This document shows, piece after piece, positions 26,095-37,109 of a stretch of DNA of 64,000 nt (position 1 is the first letter of the stretch; each line of letters starts with the position of its first letter). Below the pieces are notes generated by a model. That model made no database searches and was not told where the DNA came from. It was given only the letters and a program-made list of their open reading frames with translations. The stretch lies in assembly GCF_014638745.1 (NCBI RefSeq), contig NZ_BMFO01000001.1, forward strand, positions 658,591-722,590. The letters are read 5' to 3'. Both the position numbers and the translations under genes were made by a program. Source of the DNA: Arenimonas maotaiensis (GTDB lineage: Bacteria > Pseudomonadota > Gammaproteobacteria > Xanthomonadales > Xanthomonadaceae).

Positions 26095-28515
26095 ATGAGG
26101 TCCCTGCGGGCAACGACGATGCGGTATCCGATGTTCAGATTAATCAAGTGGCTGGTCGGTTTGGCGGTGCTGGGCACGGCCGGATTGGTGCTGGCCGTGG
26201 CCGTGGCCTACTTCAGCGTGCTGCCGACCCTGCCGGACGTATCCGAGCTCAAACGCATCGAGTGGCAGGTGCCGATGACCGTGTACAGCAGCGATGGCAA
26301 GTTCATCGCCGAGTTCGGCGAGAACCGGCGCTACCCGGTCCGCATCGAAGACGTCCCGGCCCAGACCCGCAACGCGGTCATCGCCATCGAGGACGCCCAC
26401 TTCTACAAGCACATCGGCCTGGACTGGCGCGGCATCGCGCGCGCGGTCTGGCTGACCGCGACCACCCGCGACGAACGGGTGCCGGGCGGCAGCACCATCA
26501 CCCAGCAGGTCGCGCGCAACTTCTTCCTCAGCAACGAATACAGCTATTTCCGCAAGTTCAAGGAGATGCTGCTGGCGCTGAAGATGGAACGCGAGCTCAG
26601 CAAGGACGAGATCCTCGAGCTGTACCTGAACAAGATCTTCTTCGGCAACCGGTCCTACGGCATCGTGGCGGCGGCCGACTACTACTACGGCAAGAAGCTG
26701 GACCAGCTGACCCTGGCCGAATCGGCCGCGCTGGCCGGTATCCCGAAATTCCCCTCCACCGGCAACCCGATCAGCAACCCGGCGCGCGCGATGATCCGCC
26801 GGAACTACATCCTGCAGCGCATGCAGGAGGAAGGCTTCATCACCCCGGAGCAGATGCGCGAAGCGCAGGCGCAGCCGAACACCGCCACGCCGCACGGGCA
26901 GACCACCGAGCTGTACGCCCCGTATCTGGCCGAGATGGTGCGCATCGAGATGGTCCGCCGCTACGGCCAACGCGCCATCGACGGCGGCTACAAGGTGGTG
27001 ACCACCGTGCACAGCAAAGACCAGCTGGCCGCGGAACGGGCGGTGCGCGACGGCCTGATGCAGTACGACCGCCGCCACGGCTGGCGCGGCGCGGAAAGCC
27101 GGATCGAACTGGCCGGCGGCGACGAGGCGGCTTGGCGCCGCGCGTTGCGCGCACGACCGCAGATCGACGGCCTGCCGGCGGCCCTGGCGCTGTCGGTGTC
27201 CGACAGCCGGGCCGAATTCCTGTTGGCCGACGGCCGCCGCATCCAGGGCGGAGCATCCGTCGCCGACGGCACCGGCAAGCGTCTGGCCGCGGCCGTCCGC
27301 GCCGGCGATGTGGTGCGCCTGCAGGAATCCAAGGACGGCCTGCGCCTGGCGCAGATTCCGCGGGCCCAGGCCGCGCTGGTGTCGATGCAGCCGGAGGACG
27401 GCGCCCTGCGCGCGGTGGTCGGCGGCTTCTCGTACACGACCTCCAACTTCAACCGCGCCACCTCGGCCAAACGCCAACCGGGCTCGAGCTTCAAGCCGTT
27501 CGTGTACGCGGCTTCGTTCGAGCGCGGCTATTCGCCGTCGAGCGTGGTGCTGGACGCGCCGGTGGTGTTCAACGACCGCAAGGGCAACGTCTGGCGCCCG
27601 CAGAACGACCGCGGCGGCTTCATGGGCCCGATGCGCCTGCGCGAGGCGCTGGTGCAGTCGCGCAACCTGGTTTCGGTCCGCCTGCTGGACGGCATCGGGG
27701 TGGCGTTCGCCCGCGACTACATCACCCGCTTCGGCTTCAGCAAGGACAGCCTGCCGCCGAACCTGTCGATGTCGCTCGGCACCGCCTCGCTGACGCCGAT
27801 GTCGGTCGCGCGCGGCTACAGCGTGTTCGCCAACGGCGGCTATCTGGTCGAACCCCACTTCATCCGCAGCGTCAGCGACGCCAGCGGCACCGTCATCGCC
27901 TACACCCATCCCAAACTCGCCTGCGCCGCCTGCCCGGAGCGGCTGGCCGGCGACGTCAGCAAGGCGGTGGTGGTCGACGGTTTCGACCTCAGCAACGACG
28001 GCAGCGGCGCCCGCGCGCCGGCCGGCAAGGCGGCGTTCGACCCGGGCTTCGTCGGCCCGCCGGCGCAGGCCCTGGCGCCGCAGACCATCGACCCGCGCAA
28101 CGCCTTCCTGATCAGCGACATGATGCTGGACGTGGTCAAGCGCGGCACGGCGGTGCAGGCCAGATCGCTCGGCCGCGCCGACGTCGGCGGCAAGACCGGC
28201 TCGACCAACGAGCACCGCGATGCCTGGTTCTCCGGCTTCGGCGGCGACCTGGTGACCACCGTCTGGGTCGGCAAGGACGACTTCAAGGGCCTGGGTTACG
28301 GCGAGTACGGCGGCCGCGCCGCGTTGCCGATCTGGATCGAATACATGCGCACGGCGCTGGACGGCGTACCGCTGAAGGTCATGACGCCGCCGGAAGGCAT
28401 CGTCAAATCGCCGGACGGCGATTACTTCAAGCAGGAACAGTATGATCTGGAAATGCTGCAGGTACCGGAGAACACCGGCGAGGAACTGCCCGAGCAGGCC
28501 TTCGACATCTTCTGA
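26095..28515 (+). CDS. mrcA: Penicillin-binding protein 1A
   Basis: Up to 806 residues; bifunctional class A PBP. One membrane segment (FRLIKWLVGLAVLGTAGLVLAVAVAYFSVLP, quoted only as LIKWLVGLAVLGTAGLVLAV) is followed by the GT51 glycosyltransferase with IEDAHFYKHIGLDWRGIARA, GGSTITQQVARN and KFKEMLLALKMERELSKDEI. An OB-like linker precedes the transpeptidase: SXXK as SSFK in RQPGSSFKPFVYA, SXN as SRN in EALVQSRNLVSVRL, and KTG as GGKTGSTNEHRDAWF. It polymerises and crosslinks peptidoglycan in the periplasm. In-frame ATGs at 26119 and 26131 are alternatives; TACAAT at 26091-26096 looks like a -10, which would favour a later start. Confidence 0.95.
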   Translation: MRSLRATTMRYPMFRLIKWLVGLAVLGTAGLVLAVAVAYFSVLPTLPDVSELKRIEWQVPMTVYSSDGKFIAEFGENRRYPVRIEDVPAQTRNAVIAIEDAHFYKHIGLDWRGIARAVWLTATTRDERVPGGSTITQQVARNFFLSNEYSYFRKFKEMLLALKMERELSKDEILELYLNKIFFGNRSYGIVAAADYYYGKKLDQLTLAESAALAGIPKFPSTGNPISNPARAMIRRNYILQRMQEEGFITPEQMREAQAQPNTATPHGQTTELYAPYLAEMVRIEMVRRYGQRAIDGGYKVVTTVHSKDQLAAERAVRDGLMQYDRRHGWRGAESRIELAGGDEAAWRRALRARPQIDGLPAALALSVSDSRAEFLLADGRRIQGGASVADGTGKRLAAAVRAGDVVRLQESKDGLRLAQIPRAQAALVSMQPEDGALRAVVGGFSYTTSNFNRATSAKRQPGSSFKPFVYAASFERGYSPSSVVLDAPVVFNDRKGNVWRPQNDRGGFMGPMRLREALVQSRNLVSVRLLDGIGVAFARDYITRFGFSKDSLPPNLSMSLGTASLTPMSVARGYSVFANGGYLVEPHFIRSVSDASGTVIAYTHPKLACAACPERLAGDVSKAVVVDGFDLSNDGSGARAPAGKAAFDPGFVGPPAQALAPQTIDPRNAFLISDMMLDVVKRGTAVQARSLGRADVGGKTGSTNEHRDAWFSGFGGDLVTTVWVGKDDFKGLGYGEYGGRAALPIWIEYMRTALDGVPLKVMTPPEGIVKSPDGDYFKQEQYDLEMLQVPENTGEELPEQAFDIF

Positions 28516-28535
28516 GCAGGGATTTTCCCGAAAAC

Positions 28536-28565
28536 GAAAACGCCCCTTGCGGGGCGTTTTCTTTT
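28536..28565. terminator. Bidirectional terminator between mrcA and gltA
   Basis: A 10-11 bp stem (GAAAACGCCCC/GGGGCGTTTTC) around a TTGC/GCAA loop, with A-rich and T-rich flanks, sits between the convergent mrcA and gltA stops and can serve both. Confidence 0.9.
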
Positions 28566-28581
28566 AGCAGGCGACAGGCGA

Positions 28582-29868
<1,287 letters not shown>

Positions 29869-29993
29869 GGCTGACTCCTCGTTCTGGGCCCGGCATGGCG
29901 GATGCGCCGGGGCAAATGGAAAAAATCACGGCACTCATTATCGCACAGGCGCGCAGGCCGCGTAATGGCCCGGACGTGCGGAACGCAGGCGAA

Positions 29994-30019
29994 AAAAAAC
30001 CACCCGAAGGTGGTTTTTT
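29994..30019 (-). terminator. Rho-independent terminator of rpmE2
   Basis: Stem AAAAAACCACC/GGTGGTTTTTT with a four-base loop. On the rpmE2 strand the loop is C(UUCG)G, a very stable tetraloop, followed by a long U-tract. It starts six bases beyond the stop. Confidence 0.92.
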
Positions 30020-30024
30020 CCGGA

Positions 30025-30267
30025 TTACTTGGCGTAGCGCTTGCGGAACTTGTCGACGCGGCCGCTGGTGTCGACCAGCTTCTGCTTGCCGGTGTAGAAC
30101 GGGTGCGAAGCGGACGAGATTTCGACCTTCAGCAACGGGTATTCGTTGCCGTCTTCCCACTTGATGGTTTCCTTGCTGGACAGGGTCGAGCGGGTCAGGA
30201 AGGCGAAATTGGCGGTGACGTCCTGGAACACGACGTCGCGGTATTGCGGATGGATATCGGCTTTCAT
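30025..30267 (-). CDS. rpmE2: 50S ribosomal protein L31, type B (zinc-independent)
   Basis: 80 residues from the ATG at 30267; a GTG four codons upstream is possible but [15 protein letters not shown] is the usual start. The product lacks the CxxC pairs of the zinc-binding form and carries the type B phrases [29 protein letters not shown]31 bridges the ribosomal subunits. In many bacteria the type B gene is induced by zinc lack through Zur, but here a strong-looking promoter precedes it and no Zur box is obvious, so it may be the constitutive copy. Confidence 0.95.
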   Translation of the reverse strand: MKADIHPQYRDVVFQDVTANFAFLTRSTLSSKETIKWEDGNEYPLLKVEISSASHPFYTGKQKLVDTSGRVDKFRKRYAK

Positions 30268-30304
30268 GGTGTAACCCACTGGATTATCGTGAAGAAAGAC
30301 GGCA

Positions 30305-30334
30305 ATTATAGCCCGTAACCGCGGGCGGGGGCAA
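30305..30334 (-). promoter_or_regulatory. Promoter of rpmE2
   Basis: Perfect TATAAT (30310-30305, minus strand) with TTGCCC (30334-30329) 18 bases upstream; the -10 lies 37 bases before the ATG. A ribosomal protein gene would be expected to have such a strong element. Confidence 0.6.
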
Positions 30335-30351
30335 GCCCCGTTGCGCCCGGT

Positions 30352-31290
30352 TCAGTCCGGCAGGCCCAAGGCCTGCCGGATCCGGGCCTCGAACGCGGCC
30401 TGATCGGCCCGAAGCAGGATATCGGCCTGCGCCGGCCGGCCGGTCCGGTCCTGCCAATCGACTACGGTGGCGCCCCGGGTATGCACGCCCTGGGTCTCCA
30501 CATGCAGGAAATGCCGTTCCTTTTCAAGCACATGCTCGGGATGGAGGGCCGCCAGCATGGCCAAGGCGTCGGCGCTGTGCCAGTATTCGCCGCGCTTGCC
30601 CTCCGACCACGCCCGGGTCTTACGCGAAATGGCGTCATAGAACCGCGCCTCGGGCGTATCAGCCGCCAACCAGCGGTTGACGTCGGCATGGCGGAAGCCG
30701 TGACCGAGCACCGCCTCCCAATCCACCACCTCGATGTCGGGAAAGCCGTCGAACACCACGGCGGCAGCCTCGGGATCGAAGGCGACGTTGAATTCGGCGG
30801 CGATCGAGGTGTTGCCCTTGCCGGTGACCGCGCCGCCCATCACCACCAGCCGGCCGACCTTGCGCGGCAGTTCGGGATCCAGGCGCAGGGCCAAGGCTAG
30901 GTTGGTCAGCGGCCCGAGGGTCACCAGCAGCAGATTGCCGGCATGGGCATCGGCCTCGCGCACGATGGCCAGTGCCGCATGTTCGGCCTCGGCCGCGCGC
31001 CGTGCCGGCTGGTAACCGACATCGCCGAAGCCGTCGCGGCCGTGCACATAGGAGGCGTCCTCGGCCGGGAACACCAGCGGCCGATCGCAACCCGGATACA
31101 CCGGCACCTCGATGCCGGCGACTTCGCACAGTTTCAGGGCGTTGGCCACGGTGTGCGTCAAGCCGACGTTGCCGGCGGTGACGCACAGGCCGAGCAGGCG
31201 GTGATTCGGACTGCGGAACGCCATCAGCAACGCCAGGGCGTCGTCCACGCCGGGATCGGTGTCGATGAGCAGGGGAATACGGTCGGTCAT
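30352..31290 (-). CDS. Inosine-uridine preferring nucleoside hydrolase family protein
   Basis: 312 residues from the ATG at 31290, eight bases after the recG stop; the open frame continues upstream inside recG. The calcium-binding signature IDTDPGVDDALALL (residues 8-21) marks the IunH family, and LVTLGPLTNLALAL, VVMGGAVTGKGNTSIAAEFN and the late DWQDRTG complete it. It hydrolyses ribonucleosides to base and ribose. The middle carries HGRDGFGDVGY, typical for the family. Likely the last gene of an operon with recG and ridA. Exact nucleoside preference is not predictable. Confidence 0.9.
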   Translation of the reverse strand: MTDRIPLLIDTDPGVDDALALLMAFRSPNHRLLGLCVTAGNVGLTHTVANALKLCEVAGIEVPVYPGCDRPLVFPAEDASYVHGRDGFGDVGYQPARRAAEAEHAALAIVREADAHAGNLLLVTLGPLTNLALALRLDPELPRKVGRLVVMGGAVTGKGNTSIAAEFNVAFDPEAAAVVFDGFPDIEVVDWEAVLGHGFRHADVNRWLAADTPEARFYDAISRKTRAWSEGKRGEYWHSADALAMLAALHPEHVLEKERHFLHVETQGVHTRGATVVDWQDRTGRPAQADILLRADQAAFEARIRQALGLPD

Positions 31291-31297
31291 GGGATTC

Positions 31298-33388
31298 TCA
31301 GGCATGGGCGTAACGGGCGGCGGCGCCGACCCAACGGGCGACGACGGCATCGGCGCGTTCAGGATACTCCGCCAACAGGCGGTTGGCCACGTGCAGCACC
31401 TCCGGCAGCAGTGCGGCGTCGCGGCCGAGATCGGCGATGCGGTAGCCGACGTCGCCGGTCTGCCGGGTGCCGAGCAGTTCGCCCGGGCCGCGCAGCGCCA
31501 GATCCTTTTCGGCGATCAGGAAACCGTCGTCGGTCTGCCGCATCACCTCGATGCGTTCGCGCGCCATGGCCGACAGCGGCGCTTGGTATAGCAGCAGACA
31601 ATGCGAGGCGGTGGCGCCCCGCCCGACCCGGCCGCGCAATTGATGCAGCTGCGCCAGACCCAGGCGTTCGGCGTTCTCGATCACCATCACGCTGGCGTTG
31701 GGCACGTCGACGCCGACTTCGATCACCGTGGTGGCGACCAGCACCTGCACGACGTTGTCCTTGAACGCGCGCATGATGCGGCTTTTCTCGGCCGGCGCCA
31801 CCTTGCCGTGCAGCAGCGCGACGGAAACGCCCGGCAGGCCGGCGGCCACGGTTTCGAATGCGGCCTGCGCCGACTGCGCCTGGATCTCGTCGGACTCTTC
31901 GATGAGGGTGCAGACCCAATACACCTGATGCCCCTGCCGGCAGTAATCGCGGATGCGGGCGATGACTTCATCGCGCCGGCTGTTGGCCAAGGCCACGGTC
32001 TGCACCGGCGTGCGTCCGGGCGGCAGTTCGTCGATCACCGACACGTCCAGGTCGGCGTAGGCCGACATCGCCAGCGTGCGCGGAATCGGCGTCGCGGTCA
32101 AAATCAGCTGGTGCGGCGAGCTTTCCTCCGATTCGCCTTTGTCGCGCAGGCTCAGGCGCTGGCCGACGCCGAAGCGGTGCTGTTCGTCCACCATCACCAG
32201 CTCGAGGTTGCTGAACGCCACCGTGTCCTGCATCAAGGCATGCGTGCCTACCACCATCGGCGCGCCGGCCGCGATGCGCTTGAGCGGTTCGCGGCGCTGC
32301 GCCGCGGTCAGCTTGCCGGCCAGGAACACGACCTCGATGCCGAGCGGCTCGAACCAGTCACGGAAGGTGCGCGCGTGCTGTTCGGCCAGCAGCTCGGTCG
32401 GCGCCATCAGCGCCGCCTGGCCGCCGCCGGCGATCACCGCCAGCGCCGCCAGCGCCGCCACCGCGGTCTTGCCGCTGCCGACGTCGCCCTGCACCAGGCG
32501 TAGCATCGGATGGCCGGTGCGCAGGTCGGCGCGGATGTCTTCGACCACCCGACGCTGGGCGCCGGTGAGCGCGAACGGCAGCCGCGCCAGGAACGGCGCG
32601 AAGGCCGAATCCGGCACATCGACCGGCCGCGCCGGCTTGGACTTCAACGCCAGACGCTTCTTGCGCAGGCTCAGGTGATGCGCCAGCAGTTCCTCCAACG
32701 CCAGCCGGCGCATGGCCGGATGCCGGCCGGATTGCAGCTGCGCCAGCGTGGTACCGGGATCCGGCGCATGGATGGCCTGCAGCGCCGCGCCGAACCGGGG
32801 CAAGTCCAGGTCGGCCAACAAGGCCTCGGGGATCAACTCGAGTTCGGATTCCGGCGGCAACAGCTGCAAGGCCTGCCGCACCAGCTTGCCGAGCGTGGCG
32901 GTACCGACGCCGTCGATGTTGGGATAGACCGGATCCAGCCGGTCGCGGCAAATACCGGCCTTCTCTTCGGCGATGAAACGGTAACTCGGATGCACCATCT
33001 CGTAGCCGGTGCCGCCGAGCCGGACCTGGCCGTAGGCGCGCAACAGGCGGCCGGGCAGGAACTGCGCGGCCTGACTGGCGGAGTAATGGAAGAAGCGCAA
33101 CGACAGCTGGCGCAGGGAATCGTCCTCGACCAGCACCTTGAGCATCGGCCGGAAGCGGAAACCGCGCTCGACCGCCGCCACCCGCACTTCGACCTGCGCG
33201 CTCTGGCCGAGCTGCAGGTCGTCCAAGCGGGCAATGCGGGTGCGGTCCTCGAAGCCGGTCGGCAGCTGCAGCCAGAGATCCTGCAGGCTTTCGATGCCGC
33301 GTTCGCGCAGCTTGGCCGCAGTGGCCGGGCCGACGCCGCGCAAGACGTCGAGCGGCTTGCGCGCCGACTCGCCGAATTCAGGCTTCAC
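31298..33388 (-). CDS. recG: ATP-dependent DNA helicase RecG
   Basis: 696 residues, full length. An N-terminal helical region with GVGPATAAKLRERGI is followed by the wedge OB domain (~residues 55-150), which binds branched DNA. The superfamily 2 helicase domains show LVQGDVGSGKTAVA (motif I), MAPTELLAEQHA (Ia), MVDEQHRFGVGQR (II), LTATPIPRTLA (III), VATTVIEVGVDVPNA (V) and QLRGRVGRGA (VI). The C terminus has the GELLGTRQTG and ADLGRDAALL blocks. It remodels stalled forks and Holliday junctions. Starts nine bases after the ridA stop. Confidence 0.97.
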   Translation of the reverse strand: MKPEFGESARKPLDVLRGVGPATAAKLRERGIESLQDLWLQLPTGFEDRTRIARLDDLQLGQSAQVEVRVAAVERGFRFRPMLKVLVEDDSLRQLSLRFFHYSASQAAQFLPGRLLRAYGQVRLGGTGYEMVHPSYRFIAEEKAGICRDRLDPVYPNIDGVGTATLGKLVRQALQLLPPESELELIPEALLADLDLPRFGAALQAIHAPDPGTTLAQLQSGRHPAMRRLALEELLAHHLSLRKKRLALKSKPARPVDVPDSAFAPFLARLPFALTGAQRRVVEDIRADLRTGHPMLRLVQGDVGSGKTAVAALAALAVIAGGGQAALMAPTELLAEQHARTFRDWFEPLGIEVVFLAGKLTAAQRREPLKRIAAGAPMVVGTHALMQDTVAFSNLELVMVDEQHRFGVGQRLSLRDKGESEESSPHQLILTATPIPRTLAMSAYADLDVSVIDELPPGRTPVQTVALANSRRDEVIARIRDYCRQGHQVYWVCTLIEESDEIQAQSAQAAFETVAAGLPGVSVALLHGKVAPAEKSRIMRAFKDNVVQVLVATTVIEVGVDVPNASVMVIENAERLGLAQLHQLRGRVGRGATASHCLLLYQAPLSAMARERIEVMRQTDDGFLIAEKDLALRGPGELLGTRQTGDVGYRIADLGRDAALLPEVLHVANRLLAEYPERADAVVARWVGAAARYAHA

Positions 33389-33397
33389 CGCCGGCGG

Positions 33398-33781
<384 letters not shown>

Positions 33782-33798
33782 GGCGGGTTCCTGTGTGG

Positions 33799-35976
33799 TC
33801 ATTGGCGTTCCACCGAATGCACCACGCCCAGGCGGCGGGTGCGGCGGATGATTTCGGCGAGGTGCTTGCGGTCCTTGACCTCGATGCAGAACACCATGAC
33901 CGAAATGCGGTCATCGCGCTCCTTGTAATTCACCGAGTCGATGTTGGAATCGCATTCGGCGACGGCGGCGGCGACCTTGGCCAGCGCGCCCGGCTTGTTC
34001 TCGGTTTCGAAGCGCAGCTCGACCCGGAAGTCGCCTTCGACCCGACGGTCCCAGGCGATCGGCACCCAACGCTCCGGGCGCTTGCTGTAGTCGGCGATGT
34101 TCGGGCAGTCCATGCGGTGCACCACCACGCCCTTGCCGGCGGTCAGGTAGCCCATGATCTCGTCGCCCGGAATCGGATAGCAGCAGGTCGAGAAGGTCAG
34201 CACGCCGCGTTCGCTGCCGTTGATGCGGATCTGCTCGCGGTGCACCGGCGACGGCGACGGCTCGCTGCCGAGCAGCGAGCTCTGGTTCGGCAGCAGCGCG
34301 CGCGCGACCTGGTCCGGCATGCGGTTGCCGAGCGCGATGTCGGCCAGCAGCACCTCCAGGCGCGGGTAGCGGTTGTCGGCCAGGAACTGCTGCAGCACGT
34401 CGGCCGGCACGTTGTCGAGCGAGGTCTCCAGCAGCTCCAGCGCGCGGTCCAGCATGCGGTGGCCGAGGTTGACCGCGTCCTCGTGCTCGATGCGCTTGAG
34501 GAAATGGCGGATGGCGGTGCGCGCCTTGGAGGTGACCACGAACTCCAGCCACTGCGGGCTGGGGTTGGCGGACGGCGCGGTGATGATCTCGACGGTCTGG
34601 CCGCTGAGCAGTTTGCTGCGGATCGGCACCAGCTTGCGGTCGACGCGCGCGGCCACGGTGTGGTTGCCGACGTCGGTGTGCACCGCGTAGGCGAAATCCA
34701 GCGGCGTGGCGTTCTTCGGCAACGCCAGGATCTCGCCTTTCGGAGTGAAGATGTAGACCTCGTCCGGGAACAGGTCGATCTTGACGTTCTCCAGGAACTC
34801 GACCGACGGCAGCGCGAACTCGTCGCTGTTGATCAGGCCGTTGACCCAGCTCTGGGCCCGCGCCTGCGCGTTGTTGCCGACCGAACCGCGGTTCTTGTAG
34901 ACCCAGTGCGCGGCGATGCCGCGTTCGGCCACCACGTCCATGTCCTCGGTGCGGATCTGCACCTCGACCGGCGAACCGAGCGGGCTGAACAGCAGGGTGT
35001 GCAGGCTCTGGTAGCCGTTGGCCTTGGGGATGGCGATGAAGTCGCGGAAACGGCCGTCCAGCGGCTTCATCATCGAATGCACGGCGCCGAGCGCCTGGTA
35101 GCACTCCATCACCCGGCCGACCACGATGCGGAAGCCGAACACGTCCATCACCTCGTTGAAGCGTTTGCGCTCGTCGCGCATCTTGGTGTACACGCTCCAC
35201 GGGCCCTTGACCCGCGACACCAGCCGGAACGGGATGTTCTCGGCCGCGATGCGCTGCGCCAGGCGGGCTTCGATGGTGGCCATGGCCTCGCGCCGCAGCA
35301 CCGGCTGGTTGGCCAACTGCTTGGCGATGACCTTGTAGCGCAGCGGATACAGGGCCTTGAAGCCGAGGTTCTGCAGCTCGGCCTTGATCACGTTGATGCC
35401 CAGGCGCTGGGCGATTGGGGCGTAGATCTCGAGCGTCTCGCGCGCGATGCGGCGGCGCGATTCCGGGCTCTTGGAATCCAGCGTGCGCATGTTGTGCAGG
35501 CGGTCGGCGAGCTTGATCAGGATGACCCGGATGTCGCGCGACATCGCCAGCATCATCTTTCGGAAGCTTTCGGCGTCGGCCTCCTGCCGGTTGCTGAACT
35601 GGATCTTGTCGAGTTTGGTGACGCCCTCGACCATCTCGGCCACGCTTTCGCCGAAGGTGTCGGCGATGAAAGCGCGCGGCAATGCGGTGTCTTCCAGCGC
35701 GTCGTGCAGGATGGCGGCGCACAGGGTCTCACCGTCCATGCGCTGCTCGGCCAGGATCTCGGCCACCGCCAACGGATGGGTGATGTAGGGCTCGCCGGAT
35801 TTCCGGGTCTGGCCCTGGTGCGCCAGCGCGCCCAGCTCATAGGCGCGGCGGATCTTGGCCGACGCTTCGGGCGGCAGGTAGGCGCCCGCCTTCGCCAGCA
35901 ATCCCGCGACCTGCTCCGGACAGGGGTCCGGGCAAGGCATGTCCAGGTCGAGCGGCGGCGATAGCGGGGAGTTCAT
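33799..35976 (-). CDS. spoT: Bifunctional (p)ppGpp synthetase/hydrolase SpoT
   Basis: 725 residues. The hydrolase HD domain is intact: His at 53, His at 67 and HD at 91-92 ([10 protein letters not shown]). The synthetase domain follows, with [33 protein letters not shown] and [15 protein letters not shown]. Then come a TGS domain ([33 protein letters not shown], given here as [15 protein letters not shown]), a helical and zinc-finger-like part ([15 protein letters not shown]), and a C-terminal ACT domain. Having both domains intact suits the main (p)ppGpp balance enzyme. It follows rpoZ after a terminator, so it may have its own promoter. Confidence 0.96.
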   Translation of the reverse strand: MNSPLSPPLDLDMPCPDPCPEQVAGLLAKAGAYLPPEASAKIRRAYELGALAHQGQTRKSGEPYITHPLAVAEILAEQRMDGETLCAAILHDALEDTALPRAFIADTFGESVAEMVEGVTKLDKIQFSNRQEADAESFRKMMLAMSRDIRVILIKLADRLHNMRTLDSKSPESRRRIARETLEIYAPIAQRLGINVIKAELQNLGFKALYPLRYKVIAKQLANQPVLRREAMATIEARLAQRIAAENIPFRLVSRVKGPWSVYTKMRDERKRFNEVMDVFGFRIVVGRVMECYQALGAVHSMMKPLDGRFRDFIAIPKANGYQSLHTLLFSPLGSPVEVQIRTEDMDVVAERGIAAHWVYKNRGSVGNNAQARAQSWVNGLINSDEFALPSVEFLENVKIDLFPDEVYIFTPKGEILALPKNATPLDFAYAVHTDVGNHTVAARVDRKLVPIRSKLLSGQTVEIITAPSANPSPQWLEFVVTSKARTAIRHFLKRIEHEDAVNLGHRMLDRALELLETSLDNVPADVLQQFLADNRYPRLEVLLADIALGNRMPDQVARALLPNQSSLLGSEPSPSPVHREQIRINGSERGVLTFSTCCYPIPGDEIMGYLTAGKGVVVHRMDCPNIADYSKRPERWVPIAWDRRVEGDFRVELRFETENKPGALAKVAAAVAECDSNIDSVNYKERDDRISVMVFCIEVKDRKHLAEIIRRTRRLGVVHSVERQ

Positions 35977-36035
35977 GCCTCCATGCTACGCAACTCCGGC
36001 CGGCCGGACAAGCGCGCCGGCGGCGGCGCGGCATG

Positions 36036-36065
36036 AAAAAACGCCGGCTTGCGGGCCGGCGTTTT
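36036..36065 (-). terminator. Rho-independent terminator between rpoZ and spoT
   Basis: AAAACGCCGGC/GCCGGCGTTTT, an 11-bp stem with a six-base loop and A/T-rich flanks, stands 24 bases past the rpoZ stop and 60 bases before the spoT start. Confidence 0.85.
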
Positions 36066-36088
36066 CGGGAAGCTGGGTCAGCGGCGGA

Positions 36089-36391
36089 TCACTCGTCGCC
36101 GGCTTTGGCCAGGTCGTCGTCGACCACTTCGGCGGCGGCCCATTCCAGGGCTTCGCGTTCGCGGCGTTCGCGCTGGGCGCGCTCGACGGCGTTGATGATC
36201 TCGTCGTTGACCGAACGGTCGGCGATTTCGCGCAGGGCCAGCACGGTCGGCTTCTCGGCTTCCAGATGCGCGTTTTCCAGGGTGCTCGGCTCGCCCTTGG
36301 CCAGCTGACGGGCGCGCTTGGAGGCCATCAGCACCAGTTCGAAACGGTTATCGACCACTTCCAGGCAATCTTCAACGGTAATGCGGGCCAT
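36089..36391 (-). CDS. rpoZ: RNA polymerase omega subunit
   Basis: 100 residues from the ATG at 36391, which follows GGAG by five bases. The open frame extends 12 codons further but without similarity. [20 protein letters not shown] and RARQLAKGE are family hallmarks; the MARIT N terminus forms part of the ppGpp site 1 with beta'. It has a typical acidic tail. Omega assists beta' folding and mediates ppGpp response. Sits in the conserved gmk-rpoZ-spoT order, tying RNA polymerase, GMP supply and the stringent response together. Confidence 0.97.
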   Translation of the reverse strand: MARITVEDCLEVVDNRFELVLMASKRARQLAKGEPSTLENAHLEAEKPTVLALREIADRSVNDEIINAVERAQRERREREALEWAAAEVVDDDLAKAGDE

Positions 36392-36491
36392 GCTGTCTCC
36401 GTTCGCCGGTGATGAAACCTCCGGCAATCAATGCGTTAGATGAACTGGGCATTATAGCGGAAAGCCGGCGGGAAGCCAAATGGCGGCCGGT

Positions 36492-37109
36492 TCAGTCCGT
36501 CAGCAGCTGTTCAATCAAGGCCTTATGGCGGATCCGCTGCTGGCCGACGACCAGGCGTTGGGCGGTGAAGATGGCCGCCACTTCCTGCACCGCCAGCTCG
36601 AAATGCTCGTTGACCACCACATAATCGAACTCGTGGTAATGGCTCATTTCCTCGCGCGCCGCCGCCAGACGCTGGGCGATGACCGCCTCGCTATCCTGGC
36701 CGCGGTTACGCATGCGGGTTTCGAGCGCCTGCTTGGACGGCGGTAAAATGAAGATGCTCTTGGCCTCGGGAATCTGGGCGCGCACCTGACGGGCGCCCTG
36801 CCAGTCGATCTCCAGCAGTACGTCCAGCCCGCGCTCCAGCTGCGGCAGCACCGACTGCCGGGCGGTGCCCTTGTAGTCGCCGTGCACCAGGGCATGCTCG
36901 AAGAAGTCGCCGGCGGCGATCATGCGTTCGAACTCGTCCTTGCCGATGAAGTGGTAATGCTGGGCGTGGCGTTCGCCCGGGCGCGGCGCGCGCGAGGTGT
37001 AGGAAATCGACAGCGCCACGTCGGGCAGGCGCTTGAGCACCGCGTTGACGATGCTGGACTTGCCGGCGCCGGACGGCGCCGCGACGATGTAGAGGGTGCC
37101 GGGCATCAT
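36492..37109 (-). CDS. gmk: Guanylate kinase
   Basis: 205 residues. The P-loop is VAAPSGAGKSSIVNA (residues 9-23). SYTSRAPRPGERHAQHYHFI is the GMP-binding region, and EIDWQGARQVRAQIPEAKSIFILPPS the core. It phosphorylates GMP to GDP. Two adjacent ATGs (37109, 37106) both touch the yicC stop, so the genes are translationally coupled; the first gives ATGA overlap. It lies downstream of yicC and 100 bases upstream of rpoZ. Confidence 0.97.
   Translation of the reverse strand: MMPGTLYIVAAPSGAGKSSIVNAVLKRLPDVALSISYTSRAPRPGERHAQHYHFIGKDEFERMIAAGDFFEHALVHGDYKGTARQSVLPQLERGLDVLLEIDWQGARQVRAQIPEAKSIFILPPSKQALETRMRNRGQDSEAVIAQRLAAAREEMSHYHEFDYVVVNEHFELAVQEVAAIFTAQRLVVGQQRIRHKALIEQLLTD

Noticed and set aside
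26140-28215. Minus-strand open frame of 691 codons
   Set aside because: Exactly opposite mrcA, no ribosome site, no recognisable motif.
33793-35964. Plus-strand open frame of 723 codons
   Set aside because: Mirror of spoT; no similarity to a protein family and the spoT domains on the other strand are complete.
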